Shown piece by piece: positions 1 to 5,921 of a DNA stretch of 8,538 bases (positions are counted from its first letter, which is position 1; the number at the start of each line of letters is the position of its first letter). The stretch lies in the NCBI GenBank assembly GCA_024408745.1, contig JAKSUS010000044.1, forward strand, positions 1 through 8,538. The letters run 5' to 3'. The notes beneath the pieces are model-generated. The model saw nothing but the letters and a program-made list of their open reading frames with translations, searched no databases and had not been told where the DNA came from. The DNA is from Candidatus Gastranaerophilales bacterium. Lineage in GTDB: Bacteria; Cyanobacteriota; Vampirovibrionia; Gastranaerophilales; JAILCC01. The position numbers and the translations under genes are program-made.

Positions 1-44
1 TCGTCTGTCCCAAAGCCTAAAAAAGAAAAGATTTTATTTAACAT
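1..44 (-). CDS. N-terminal fragment of an unidentified gene (possibly SepF-like), cut by the left edge
   Basis: An ATG at 44..42 on the minus strand opens a frame reading MLNKIFSFLGFGTD that stays open to the window edge. It is preceded by a strong Shine-Dalgarno GGAG (55..52) with a 7-base spacer, and this is the main support for a real gene. The short amphipathic start (Ile/Phe/Leu alternating with Lys, then Gly-Phe-Gly and an acidic residue) resembles the membrane-binding N-terminus of the cell-division protein SepF. Fourteen residues are too few to identify it, so the SepF idea is only a suggestion. It lies 107 bases downstream of the efflux pump gene on the same strand. Read-through from that operon is possible, but the AT-rich gap could equally hold its own promoter. 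Confidence 0.55.
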   Translation of the reverse strand, partial: MLNKIFSFLGFGTD

Positions 45-151
45 GATTATTCTCCATGATTTATGTATCTATATATTAATATTAATAATTCATATTAAAA
101 TTTCATCATATATTAAAATTATTTTACTTCGGCATTCGGGGAATATTTAAG
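45..151. other. AT-rich intergenic spacer between the pump gene and the left-edge gene
   Basis: This spacer is very AT-rich. It holds a perfect 14-base palindrome TATTAATATTAATA (74-87), two copies of TATTAAAATT (93-102 and 111-120), and the GGAG ribosome site of the left-edge gene (52-55). I find no GC-rich hairpin with a T-run after the pump stop codon. The CTTCGGCATTCGGGG stretch at 127-141 is a direct TTCGG repeat and does not fold into a stem. A promoter for the left-edge gene probably lies here, but several AT hexamers fit equally well. Confidence 0.4.
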
Positions 152-1723
152 CTAATTTTCTGTTTTTTTCTCTTTACCGATTTTTTTGATTGTAAATAAG
201 AACGGAATTAAAAGAATTGATGCAATACCGACATATCTGAAGGCTTCAATAAAGCCCCATAAAGTTGACTGTTGAAGGAGTTGTTTATAAAGCATATTTT
301 GTGCCATATAATTTGCAGTATGAGAAGTTGTTAACTGCATAAATGCTCCTTGTATTGCGGATAATTTTGCCTGAAATACAGGGTTTAAGGGGGATAAATT
401 TTCAACAAGCATATTTTGATGAACCTGTGAAAATCTTGAAATCATTGTTGTACAAACAGATGTGCCAATTGCACCACCTACGTTTGTAAGCATTGTTTGA
501 ACACCTGAAGCATTTGTCATTTGATCGTTTCTCAAAGTTACAACCGAAAGTGAAATCAACGGTATCATTGCAAACCCCATACCAAACCCGAATACTAAGT
601 TAGGAATAACAATATTCATATAAGAAATATCAAGGTTCAAATTTCCTAACATCAATCCACCAATCCCTATAACCAATAAGCCAAATGCAACTAAAATTCT
701 GTTATCAACTCTTGTTGATAATTGACTTAATAATGTCATTGTTACAATACCTGCAAGTCCTCTCGGCATCAGTGTTAAACCGCTTGTGAAAGCACTATAA
801 CCTAATAATGATTGCAAAAATTGAGGTAAGATTGCAATTGATGCAAGCAAAATTGCGTGGCACATAAACCTTATAATTGTGCAAATTGAATAGTTTTTAT
901 CTTTAAAAATTGATAAATCAACAAGAGGTTTTTTGATATATAACTGACTTATAATGAAAGCAATTAATGATGAGCATGAGATTATGGTGAGCCATAAAAT
1001 AAAGTCAGAACTGAACCAGTCTTTGTTATTGCCTTTATCTAAAACAATTTGCAGTGTTATCATCCATATAGCGAGGAAACTAAATCCTATTGCATCAAAC
1101 GGAATGTTCTTTTGTTTTCTTGCATAAGGCGGGTCTTCAATGAATTTTTGTGATAAAAATACGGTTAAAACACAAATCGGTAAGTTAATGAAGAATATCC
1201 AAGGCCAACTCCAGTTATCTGTAATCCAACCGCCTAAAACAGGTCCGATAATCGGTGCAATAATAATTACCAAGCCAAAAACAGCCATTGCTTTACCTCT
1301 TTCGCGTGGCGGGAAGTTTTCAAGCAAAATTGCTTGTGATATAGGGAGCAGACCGCCACCGCCTATACCCTGCAAAATTCTTGCAAATATCATAAAACCA
1401 AAGGATGTTGCAAAGCCGCACATCATTGATGAAACTGCAAATAAAACAGAACTGAATATAAAATAATTTTTTCTGCCTAAAATTTTGCAAAACCAATCAA
1501 CCATAGGAATAACGACACCGCTGGCAACAAGGTAAAAGGTCAAAATCCACATTGATTCATCACGGCTGATTGAAAAAGAACCTGCCATGTGAGGAAGCGC
1601 AACGCTCGCAACAGTTTCATCAAGGACGAACATAAATGCAGCAAAAATTGTCGGGATTGCACCTAACCATGGACCGTATTTGGGTTTCCATTCTTCTTGA
1701 GTTGAAGTGATATCTGCACTCAT
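152..1723 (-). CDS. emrB: EmrB/QacA-type (DHA2) MFS multidrug efflux pump
   Basis: This is an inner-membrane proton-coupled drug exporter, expected to be the energised part of a tripartite efflux pump. The 523-residue length fits the 14-helix DHA2 family. Visible motifs in order: acidic helix-1 signature LDETVASVALP (34-44), motif A variant DWFCKILGRK (76-85), motif B RILQGIGGGG (115-124), motif C APIIGPVLGG (156-165), and WSWPWIFFINLP (171-182), a hallmark of EmrB-like proteins. A large hydrophilic segment near residues 435-490 resembles the periplasmic loop before the last helix in EmrB. The C-terminus is short and Lys-rich. The ATG at 1723 lies 6 bases after the adaptor stop codon. The nearest Shine-Dalgarno-like AGGTG (1740..1736) is 12 bases away, rather far, so translational coupling to the upstream gene is likely. 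The substrate cannot be read from sequence; EmrB and FarB relatives export hydrophobic toxins, uncouplers and fatty acids. Confidence 0.95.
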   Translation of the reverse strand: MSADITSTQEEWKPKYGPWLGAIPTIFAAFMFVLDETVASVALPHMAGSFSISRDESMWILTFYLVASGVVIPMVDWFCKILGRKNYFIFSSVLFAVSSMMCGFATSFGFMIFARILQGIGGGGLLPISQAILLENFPPRERGKAMAVFGLVIIIAPIIGPVLGGWITDNWSWPWIFFINLPICVLTVFLSQKFIEDPPYARKQKNIPFDAIGFSFLAIWMITLQIVLDKGNNKDWFSSDFILWLTIISCSSLIAFIISQLYIKKPLVDLSIFKDKNYSICTIIRFMCHAILLASIAILPQFLQSLLGYSAFTSGLTLMPRGLAGIVTMTLLSQLSTRVDNRILVAFGLLVIGIGGLMLGNLNLDISYMNIVIPNLVFGFGMGFAMIPLISLSVVTLRNDQMTNASGVQTMLTNVGGAIGTSVCTTMISRFSQVHQNMLVENLSPLNPVFQAKLSAIQGAFMQLTTSHTANYMAQNMLYKQLLQQSTLWGFIEAFRYVGIASILLIPFLFTIKKIGKEKKTEN

Positions 1724-1729
1724 TATTTA

Positions 1730-2710
1730 CTATTTCACCTTTACTCTTGGTATAACGGACATACCTGAAACAATTGTATATTCATCAGGGTTGATTTCTT
1801 CCGTAAATATGATTTTAACAGGTATTCTTTGAACAATTTTAACAAATGAACCGACTGCATTTTCAGGCGGGAATAAACTTGCTTTTGCACCTGATGCTCT
1901 TTGAATACTGTCAATTTTACCTTTAAATGTTTTATGAGGATATGCGTCTATTTTTATATCAACATTTTGTCCCGGTTTCATTTTGCCAACTTGGTTTTCT
2001 TTAAAGTTAGCGACAACCCAAACTTCTTTTGAAGCCAATGCAAATAAAGGCTGACCTACCTGAACATAAGCACCTTTTTCAACATTTTTGTTAGTTACAA
2101 CACCATCACGAGGTGCAATTATTTTTGTATAGCTTAAATTTAATTCAGCTTGATCGCGTTGGGCTTTTAATGTCTTTAAATCAGCATCGGCAACTTTCGA
2201 CTCATTTTTAGAAAAAATCATATTATCTGCACTTGTTTGTTTTGCCTGAATACTGTCAAATTTAGTTTGTGCAGCATCAAAAGTTTGTTTTGAAACTGCA
2301 CCTTTTTCATATAAATTTCTGTATCTTTCCAAATCTTTTTTGGCTAATTCAATTTCTGAATTTGCTGCAGAAAGATTTGCTTTTGCAACATTTTGATTAA
2401 GCAGGGCTTTTTGATATTGTGCATCAGCCTGATTGAATTTTATTTTGTAATCAGCAGGGTCAATAATTGCAATAACATCCCCTTCTTTAATAGATTGGTT
2501 ATCATCAATTTTTATTTCCTCTATTTGTCCTGCAACACGAGGAGCGATTTGCACCAAATGGCTTTCTATATAAGCATCATCCGTTGATTGATAATGGGAA
2601 GCATCCCATAAAAAGTATCCGCCGACAATAATTGCTAAAATGACAACTATAATCGGAGCATATTTTTTTATTTTGCTTTTATTTTCTTCCGTTAATTTTT
2701 CTTTTAACAT
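1730..2710 (-). CDS. emrA: EmrA/HlyD-type periplasmic adaptor (membrane fusion protein)
   Basis: This is the periplasmic adaptor that joins the MFS pump to the outer-membrane channel. It has a short basic cytoplasmic tail, a single membrane anchor (about 18-35), and the EmrA signature TDDAYIESHLVQIAPRVAG (43-61). The first half of a lipoyl/biotinyl-like domain follows (about 53-88), then a long helical hairpin (about 90-190) rich in Ala, Gln and Lys. The second lipoyl half (KIIAPRDGVV, 196-205, to about 225) and a beta-barrel region follow, ending with SLFPPENAVGSFVKIVQRIP (278-297), very typical of EmrA. At 326 residues it is shorter than E. coli EmrA (about 390), mostly at the hairpin and the cytoplasmic N-terminus. 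The ATG at 2710 is well supported by AGGAG (2722..2718), which overlaps the regulator's TAG stop, so translation is probably coupled to the gene before it. Confidence 0.94.
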   Translation of the reverse strand: MLKEKLTEENKSKIKKYAPIIVVILAIIVGGYFLWDASHYQSTDDAYIESHLVQIAPRVAGQIEEIKIDDNQSIKEGDVIAIIDPADYKIKFNQADAQYQKALLNQNVAKANLSAANSEIELAKKDLERYRNLYEKGAVSKQTFDAAQTKFDSIQAKQTSADNMIFSKNESKVADADLKTLKAQRDQAELNLSYTKIIAPRDGVVTNKNVEKGAYVQVGQPLFALASKEVWVVANFKENQVGKMKPGQNVDIKIDAYPHKTFKGKIDSIQRASGAKASLFPPENAVGSFVKIVQRIPVKIIFTEEINPDEYTIVSGMSVIPRVKVK

Positions 2711-2717
2711 ATTTTAT

Positions 2718-2722
2718 CTCCT
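2718..2722 (-). promoter_or_regulatory. Ribosome binding site of the adaptor gene, overlapping the regulator stop codon
   Basis: On the minus strand the sequence reads TAGGAGA. The TAG is the stop codon of the MarR gene and its AG is also the start of the AGGAG Shine-Dalgarno. The spacer to the adaptor ATG is 7 bases. Ribosomes ending on the regulator would therefore uncover or reuse this site, tying adaptor output to regulator translation. Confidence 0.75.
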
Positions 2723-3203
2723 ATACTTGCAATTTTGCCGTTGAGGCAAGTGCATTTTTCAGTAATTTTAATAAACTTTTTAATTCGGTTATTTTTGATT
2801 CGTCAAACTTTTTATACATTTCATTTACATAAGGTTGCATTTTTTCTTTAATTTTTTTACTTGTTTGTTCAAAAATAATTTTGCCGTTTTCAGTGATTTT
2901 CATTTTCTTTACCAATCTTCTATTCTTTAAATCACTGTAAAATTCTATAATCCCTTTTTTTTCTAAACTATCTAAAATTCTTTTTGTTCTTACTCTGTCT
3001 CTCAAAATTAATTTTGCCAAATCTCTTTGACAAATTTCCGGATTACAACTCATAACATCAAGAGTTCTAAATTCTTCCGGAGTTATGATATCCGTAATGG
3101 CAGAAAAAAACTCTTTTCCGTTAATTTCCAAATATCTTGCGATTTGTTCTATGGAATAAAATATACTATCCGTAAAATGTGGTATTTCTCTATTTTTAAT
3201 CAA
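2721..3203 (-). CDS. MarR-family transcriptional regulator of the efflux locus
   Basis: A 160-residue protein of usual MarR length. N-terminal dimerisation helices (about 10-40) precede the winged helix-turn-helix: TPEEFRTLDVM (41-51), helix DLAKLILRDR (61-70), and recognition helix RVRTKRILDSLEKKGII (70-86). The wing DLKNRRLVKKMKITENG (91-107) matches the MarR family pattern D-x-x-x-R-R ... T-x-x-G. C-terminal helices (about 108-155) complete the dimer interface. The start is TTG at 3203..3201. An in-frame TAA lies two codons upstream and the next Met is residue 51, inside the DNA-binding domain, so no ATG can be used. GAGG (3216..3213) sits 9 bases before the TTG. It is first in the operon with the adaptor and pump and divergent from the channel gene. 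The expected role is a ligand-responsive repressor acting on the operator at 3243-3279. Confidence 0.92.
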   Translation of the reverse strand: MIKNREIPHFTDSIFYSIEQIARYLEINGKEFFSAITDIITPEEFRTLDVMSCNPEICQRDLAKLILRDRVRTKRILDSLEKKGIIEFYSDLKNRRLVKKMKITENGKIIFEQTSKKIKEKMQPYVNEMYKKFDESKITELKSLLKLLKNALASTAKLQV

Positions 3204-3242
3204 CTCTTATTGCCTCAAAAGTTTTATTTTAAATATTTTATC

Positions 3243-3279
3243 ATTGTTACAAATATTACTTTGTTGCATTTGTAACAAT
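3243..3279. promoter_or_regulatory. Probable MarR operator: perfect 12-base inverted repeat made of two TTGTnACAA dyads
   Basis: Left arm ATTGTTACAAAT (3243-3254) and right arm ATTTGTAACAAT (3268-3279) are exact reverse complements separated by 13 bases. Each arm contains its own near-palindrome, TTGTTACAA (3244-3252) and TTGTAACAA (3270-3278), with centres 26 bases apart. An additional TTGT half-site lies between them (3261-3264). MarR dimers typically bind short AT-rich palindromes of this kind beside their own gene. Two dyads suggest two dimers and control of both divergent promoters. The repeat is seen directly; binding by this regulator is inferred from position. Confidence 0.75.
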
Positions 3280-3297
3280 AATATGCTAACATATCGG

Positions 3298-3319
3298 TAT
3301 AATAAAAGTCAAGTATAAT
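3298..3319 (+). promoter_or_regulatory. Two candidate -10 elements for the channel gene
   Basis: Exact TATAAT hexamers occur at 3298-3303 and 3314-3319, upstream of the TolC-like gene and just beyond the right operator arm. Neither has a convincing -35 at the standard distance (17 bases upstream reads ACAATA and ATATCG respectively), so which is used is open. Confidence 0.45.
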
Positions 3320-3338
3320 TTGACCAAAAGGCAAATGT

Positions 3339-3342
3339 GAGG
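3339..3342 (+). promoter_or_regulatory. Ribosome binding site GAGG that favours the ATG at 3349 for the channel gene
   Basis: GAGG at 3339-3342 is 6 bases before the ATG at 3349. The longer reading frame would begin at GTG 3337-3339, which overlaps this site. GTG has only AAGG (3328-3331), 5 bases away, as a rival. An out-of-frame ATG at 3335 is followed at once by TGA (3338-3340), a start-stop pair overlapping this site. Confidence 0.6.
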
Positions 3343-3348
3343 CACGAT

Positions 3349-4764
3349 ATGAGTATGAAAAAATTAGTTGCAACAACTTTACTTGTAGGAATTTTAGGGG
3401 TAAATTTTGCACCCGTAACTACTTATGCGCTACAAGATAATACAAATAATACTGTTAAAGAAAAGAAATTAACGAGAAAAGAAAAGAAACTTTTAGCGGA
3501 AGAACAAAAGAAACAGGATAAATTGAATTATATAAATATTGATTGGTGGGAAAGTTATAATGATGAATATTTAACAGGTTATATTTTTAAAGCCATTGCA
3601 AATAATAAGGATGTAGAACTCGCTAATTTAAAGGTTGAAGAAGCAAGGCAGATGGTAAAGCTTCAATTTGCCAATGAACTTCCACAACTCACAACAGGTG
3701 CTGCACCTCTTTTAATGAAAGCACAGAATGAAACAAGAACAACGGGAACTTTTGCAATTCCTGTTTTAGTAAGTTATGAAGCAGATATATTTTTGAAAAA
3801 TCATGATAAAACAAAGAGTGCAAAAAAACTTTATGAAGCGTCGGAATTTCAGGAAAAAGCAACGTATCTTACAATTGCTTCTCAAGTTGGTGCTACTTAT
3901 TATAATATTGTTAAACTTGATAAATTAATTGGGATTCAAAATGATATAATTAAAGCGAGAAAAGAGATTTTTGAGCTTAAAAAATTATCAAATGAAGAAG
4001 GTATTGTTTCAACGGCAGACCTTGTAAGAGCAGAAAAAGCTTATGTTGTTGCTACTTCTGATTTAATTGAACTTGAAAAAGCAAGAGAAATTATGCTTAC
4101 TTCTTTATGTGTTTTAATTGGTGAAAGTCCTGCTAATGCAAAGGATATAAAAAGAATTTCTTACGATAAAGTACAAAGTTTGAAACCTGTTCCTAAAGAA
4201 TTATCCCAAGATGTAATTTTAGAGCGACCTGATTATCTTGTTGCGCAAAAAATGATTGAAAAAGCAGGAATTGATGTAAAAGTTGCGAAAAAAGAATTTT
4301 TGCCGTCAATTAATTTATTAGGTATTTTGGGAATAACAGGTTCATCAGTATCTCAAGCAATGAACTGGGAATCATCTCTTGCTGCACTTGGTATTGGTGC
4401 TTTATGGCCTGTATTTACCGGCGGAAGCAGAATTGCAAATTTGAAAATCAATAAAAATAAATACGAACAAAGCATTTTAAACTATCAAAAAACAAATTTA
4501 ACGGCAATTAAAGAAGTCAATGATGCATTGAGTACTTTGCAACTTGATAATCAAAAATATCTTAAAAATGTAAAATCATTGAATATGCAAAGTAAAGATT
4601 ACGGATTTACTAAAGATAAATACAATGAAGGTATAATTTCAAAATTAGATTTACTTGAAGAACACGAAAAACTTCTCGTTATGAATAAGATGGTTATTTC
4701 AAGTAAATCGGAATGTCTTGTAAATCAAATCAGTTTATATAAAGCCGTTGCAGGGAAAATATAA
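3349..4764 (+). CDS. TolC/NodT-type outer-membrane efflux channel
   Basis: This is the outer-membrane exit duct of the tripartite pump. From ATG 3349 (471 residues) it begins with a signal peptide: MKK start, hydrophobic LVATTLLVGILGV, likely cleavage after TTYA. There is no lipobox cysteine, so it is not a NodT-type lipoprotein. Unusually, the mature N-terminus is a charged Lys/Glu/Gln stretch of about 25 residues. Then come the typical WW (near 67) and two repeats of the outer-membrane-factor family. Family landmarks (numbered from the 3349 start): LPQL (111-114), ILERPDYLVAQ (290-300, usual RRPD motif), LWPVFTGGSR (352-361), YNEGIISKLDLLE (425-437) and the ending QISLYKAVAGKI. Length and motifs fit a complete protein. 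It is divergent from the regulator, adaptor and pump genes and shares their operator region, which supports it as their dedicated partner. An alternative GTG start at 3337 would add four residues (MRHD) ahead of the signal peptide. Confidence 0.92.
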   Translation: MSMKKLVATTLLVGILGVNFAPVTTYALQDNTNNTVKEKKLTRKEKKLLAEEQKKQDKLNYINIDWWESYNDEYLTGYIFKAIANNKDVELANLKVEEARQMVKLQFANELPQLTTGAAPLLMKAQNETRTTGTFAIPVLVSYEADIFLKNHDKTKSAKKLYEASEFQEKATYLTIASQVGATYYNIVKLDKLIGIQNDIIKARKEIFELKKLSNEEGIVSTADLVRAEKAYVVATSDLIELEKAREIMLTSLCVLIGESPANAKDIKRISYDKVQSLKPVPKELSQDVILERPDYLVAQKMIEKAGIDVKVAKKEFLPSINLLGILGITGSSVSQAMNWESSLAALGIGALWPVFTGGSRIANLKINKNKYEQSILNYQKTNLTAIKEVNDALSTLQLDNQKYLKNVKSLNMQSKDYGFTKDKYNEGIISKLDLLEEHEKLLVMNKMVISSKSECLVNQISLYKAVAGKI

Positions 4765-4877
4765 CCGGACATCTGAATATTCTGTTTTGTTTGTATTATG
4801 CATAAAATTAATTATTAAAGCTATACACAACTTTAAATTAAGTATCTTGAATGTAATAGTATAATTTATATAAGCTA
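4765..4877. other. Convergent intergenic spacer between the channel gene and the HD-GYP gene
   Basis: Both flanking genes end here. Short perfect palindromes GAATATTC (4775-4782) and TTATGCATAA (4796-4805) and a loose TTAAAG/CTTTAA pair around 4815-4836 are visible. None is a GC-rich stem followed by a T-run, so I cannot name an intrinsic terminator for either gene. Confidence 0.4.
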
Positions 4878-5858
4878 TTATATTGTTGTATCCATACTGT
4901 TAACCTGATCAGGAGTTAAACTTTCAGGTCCGTCAGGTGTTATTAACTTTGAAGTATCCTTATAATTTGCAAGATAAATAAATTTATAAAGCATAAACGG
5001 ATTAAATGAACGACTGCCTTCCGATAACATAATTTTTATTGCTTCATGTGAAGGAAGCGCCGGTTTATAAACTCTTTGAGAAACCAATGCATCATAAACA
5101 TCACATATTGCAGCAACTTGGGCATAAAGATGAATTTCTTTTCCTTTTAAACCGTTTGGATAGCCTAAACCACTATATTTTTCCTGATGCTCTAAGGCAA
5201 CTCTTGCGATATCTTCTTTCTGATGCAATTCTTTTTTAATAATATTGTAACCGTATATTGTATGGTTTTTCATTTCTTCAAATTCTTCAGGTGTCAATTT
5301 GGCAGGTTTATTTAAAATTGCCTTAGATACTTTCATTTTACCTATATCGTGTAATAAACCACCTAATGTCAGTTTTTTCATGTCCTCATCGCTGAATTTT
5401 AGCACAAGACCTAATGCAGCACACATAGAAGAAACGTTAATTGTATGAGAATATGTGTAATGGTCGAATACACGCAATTGACCAATACATTCAGCTTTTT
5501 CAAGTTTATCATTAACTTCATCTAAAATAATATCACGAGTAGCCTCGCAAACATTCACGTTTGGAGTTTTACCGTCTAAAACATCATATAATATCTTTTT
5601 GGTATTATCCACGAGATTTTCTGTTACATCATCCGGAATAATTGATTTAATTTCAGGGGTGCCTAATGGCTTATTTTCATCAAGAAATCGACTTTGTCTG
5701 CTTTCAGGTTTAATAAACAGTTGCATATAGTTCATTTGCATAACTAAGTTGGAATTTAAAGGTGTCCCGAAAGGATAAACTATTTCACCCTGTGCATTAT
5801 ACAAATCGAAATCTAAAACTGTTTTACCGACTAATTCTAAAGCTGATATTCTTCTCAT
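4878..5858 (-). CDS. HD-GYP domain protein, probable cyclic-di-GMP phosphodiesterase
   Basis: HD-GYP proteins are metal-dependent hydrolases that usually degrade cyclic di-GMP to pGpG or GMP in the cytoplasm. Residues 1-50 form a small N-terminal region (ALELVGKTVLDFDLYNAQGE... YPFGTPL) like the beta-rich module often found before stand-alone HD-GYP domains. Residues about 80-125 are a helical linker. The HD-GYP domain spans about 130-300: YTYSHTINV (134-142, H138), LLHDIGK (168-174, HD pair 170/171, Lys174), H199, H224-Q-E, GLGYP (230-234), and CDVYDAL (252-258, D253). The usual HHE motif reads HQE, losing one histidine that helps bind metal in many members, and DGSGYP reads SGLGYP. Activity is therefore likely but not certain. 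There are no membrane segments and no recognisable sensor domain. The ATG at 5858 has no clear Shine-Dalgarno, but no other Met is near, and a promoter just upstream fits a very short leader. Confidence 0.88.
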   Translation of the reverse strand: MRRISALELVGKTVLDFDLYNAQGEIVYPFGTPLNSNLVMQMNYMQLFIKPESRQSRFLDENKPLGTPEIKSIIPDDVTENLVDNTKKILYDVLDGKTPNVNVCEATRDIILDEVNDKLEKAECIGQLRVFDHYTYSHTINVSSMCAALGLVLKFSDEDMKKLTLGGLLHDIGKMKVSKAILNKPAKLTPEEFEEMKNHTIYGYNIIKKELHQKEDIARVALEHQEKYSGLGYPNGLKGKEIHLYAQVAAICDVYDALVSQRVYKPALPSHEAIKIMLSEGSRSFNPFMLYKFIYLANYKDTSKLITPDGPESLTPDQVNSMDTTI

Positions 5859-5877
5859 GTTGCAATTCTACAAATAT

Positions 5878-5906
5878 ATTATAGTTACATAATAACATAT
5901 TTTGAA
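5878..5906 (-). promoter_or_regulatory. Candidate promoter of the HD-GYP gene
   Basis: On the minus strand, TTCAAA (5906..5901) is followed after 17 bases by a perfect TATAAT (5883..5878). Transcription would begin near 5871, leaving only about a dozen bases before the ATG at 5858. That would explain the weak ribosome site by near-leaderless translation. The -35 matches consensus at 4 of 6 positions. Confidence 0.45.
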
Positions 5907-5921
5907 ATAATAACAACTATT

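Larger units (their letters stand above)
3204..3348. promoter_or_regulatory. Divergent promoter region between the MarR regulator and the TolC-like channel
   Basis: This 145-base region must hold promoters in both directions. Toward the channel there are two perfect TATAAT hexamers, at 3298-3303 and 3314-3319, each without a good -35 at 16-18 bases. Start from the second would leave a leader of about 20 bases. Toward the regulator, TAAAAT occurs at 3240..3235 and 3231..3226; the latter has TTGTAA (3252..3247) 15 bases upstream as a weak -35. The paired MarR-type sites at 3243-3279 sit between the two sets of -10 hexamers, where a bound repressor could block both. The weak -35 elements leave the exact starts uncertain. 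Confidence 0.6.

Noticed and set aside
74..87. Perfect 14-base palindrome TATTAATATTAATA as a regulator site
   Set aside because: It is built only of A and T within a nearly pure AT spacer, where such palindromes arise easily, and nothing ties it to a regulator.
93..120. Two copies of TATTAAAATT as an iteron or regulator repeat
   Set aside because: Only two short AT-only copies are present, with no further units, so it is not distinguishable from low-complexity sequence.
127..141. GC-richer stretch after the pump gene as an intrinsic terminator
   Set aside because: It is a direct repeat of TTCGG, not an inverted repeat, and no stem forms on either strand.
1140..1466. Plus-strand open frame of 108 codons opposite the pump gene
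   Set aside because: It lies wholly antisense to a well-conserved MFS coding region, shows no family resemblance and has no ribosome site; it is a shadow of codon bias on the other strand.
3224..3412. Minus-strand 62-codon frame across the divergent promoter region
   Set aside because: It overlaps the operator and the signal-peptide codons of the channel gene and has no recognisable protein features.
152..4764. Efflux locus as a horizontally acquired island
   Set aside because: Base composition and codon style look like the neighbouring housekeeping gene thrB, and there are no integrase, transposase, tRNA or flanking repeats.
4775..4836. Short palindromes between the convergent genes as a bidirectional terminator
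   Set aside because: The stems are short, AT-rich and lack loops or T-runs, so they are not stable enough to call.
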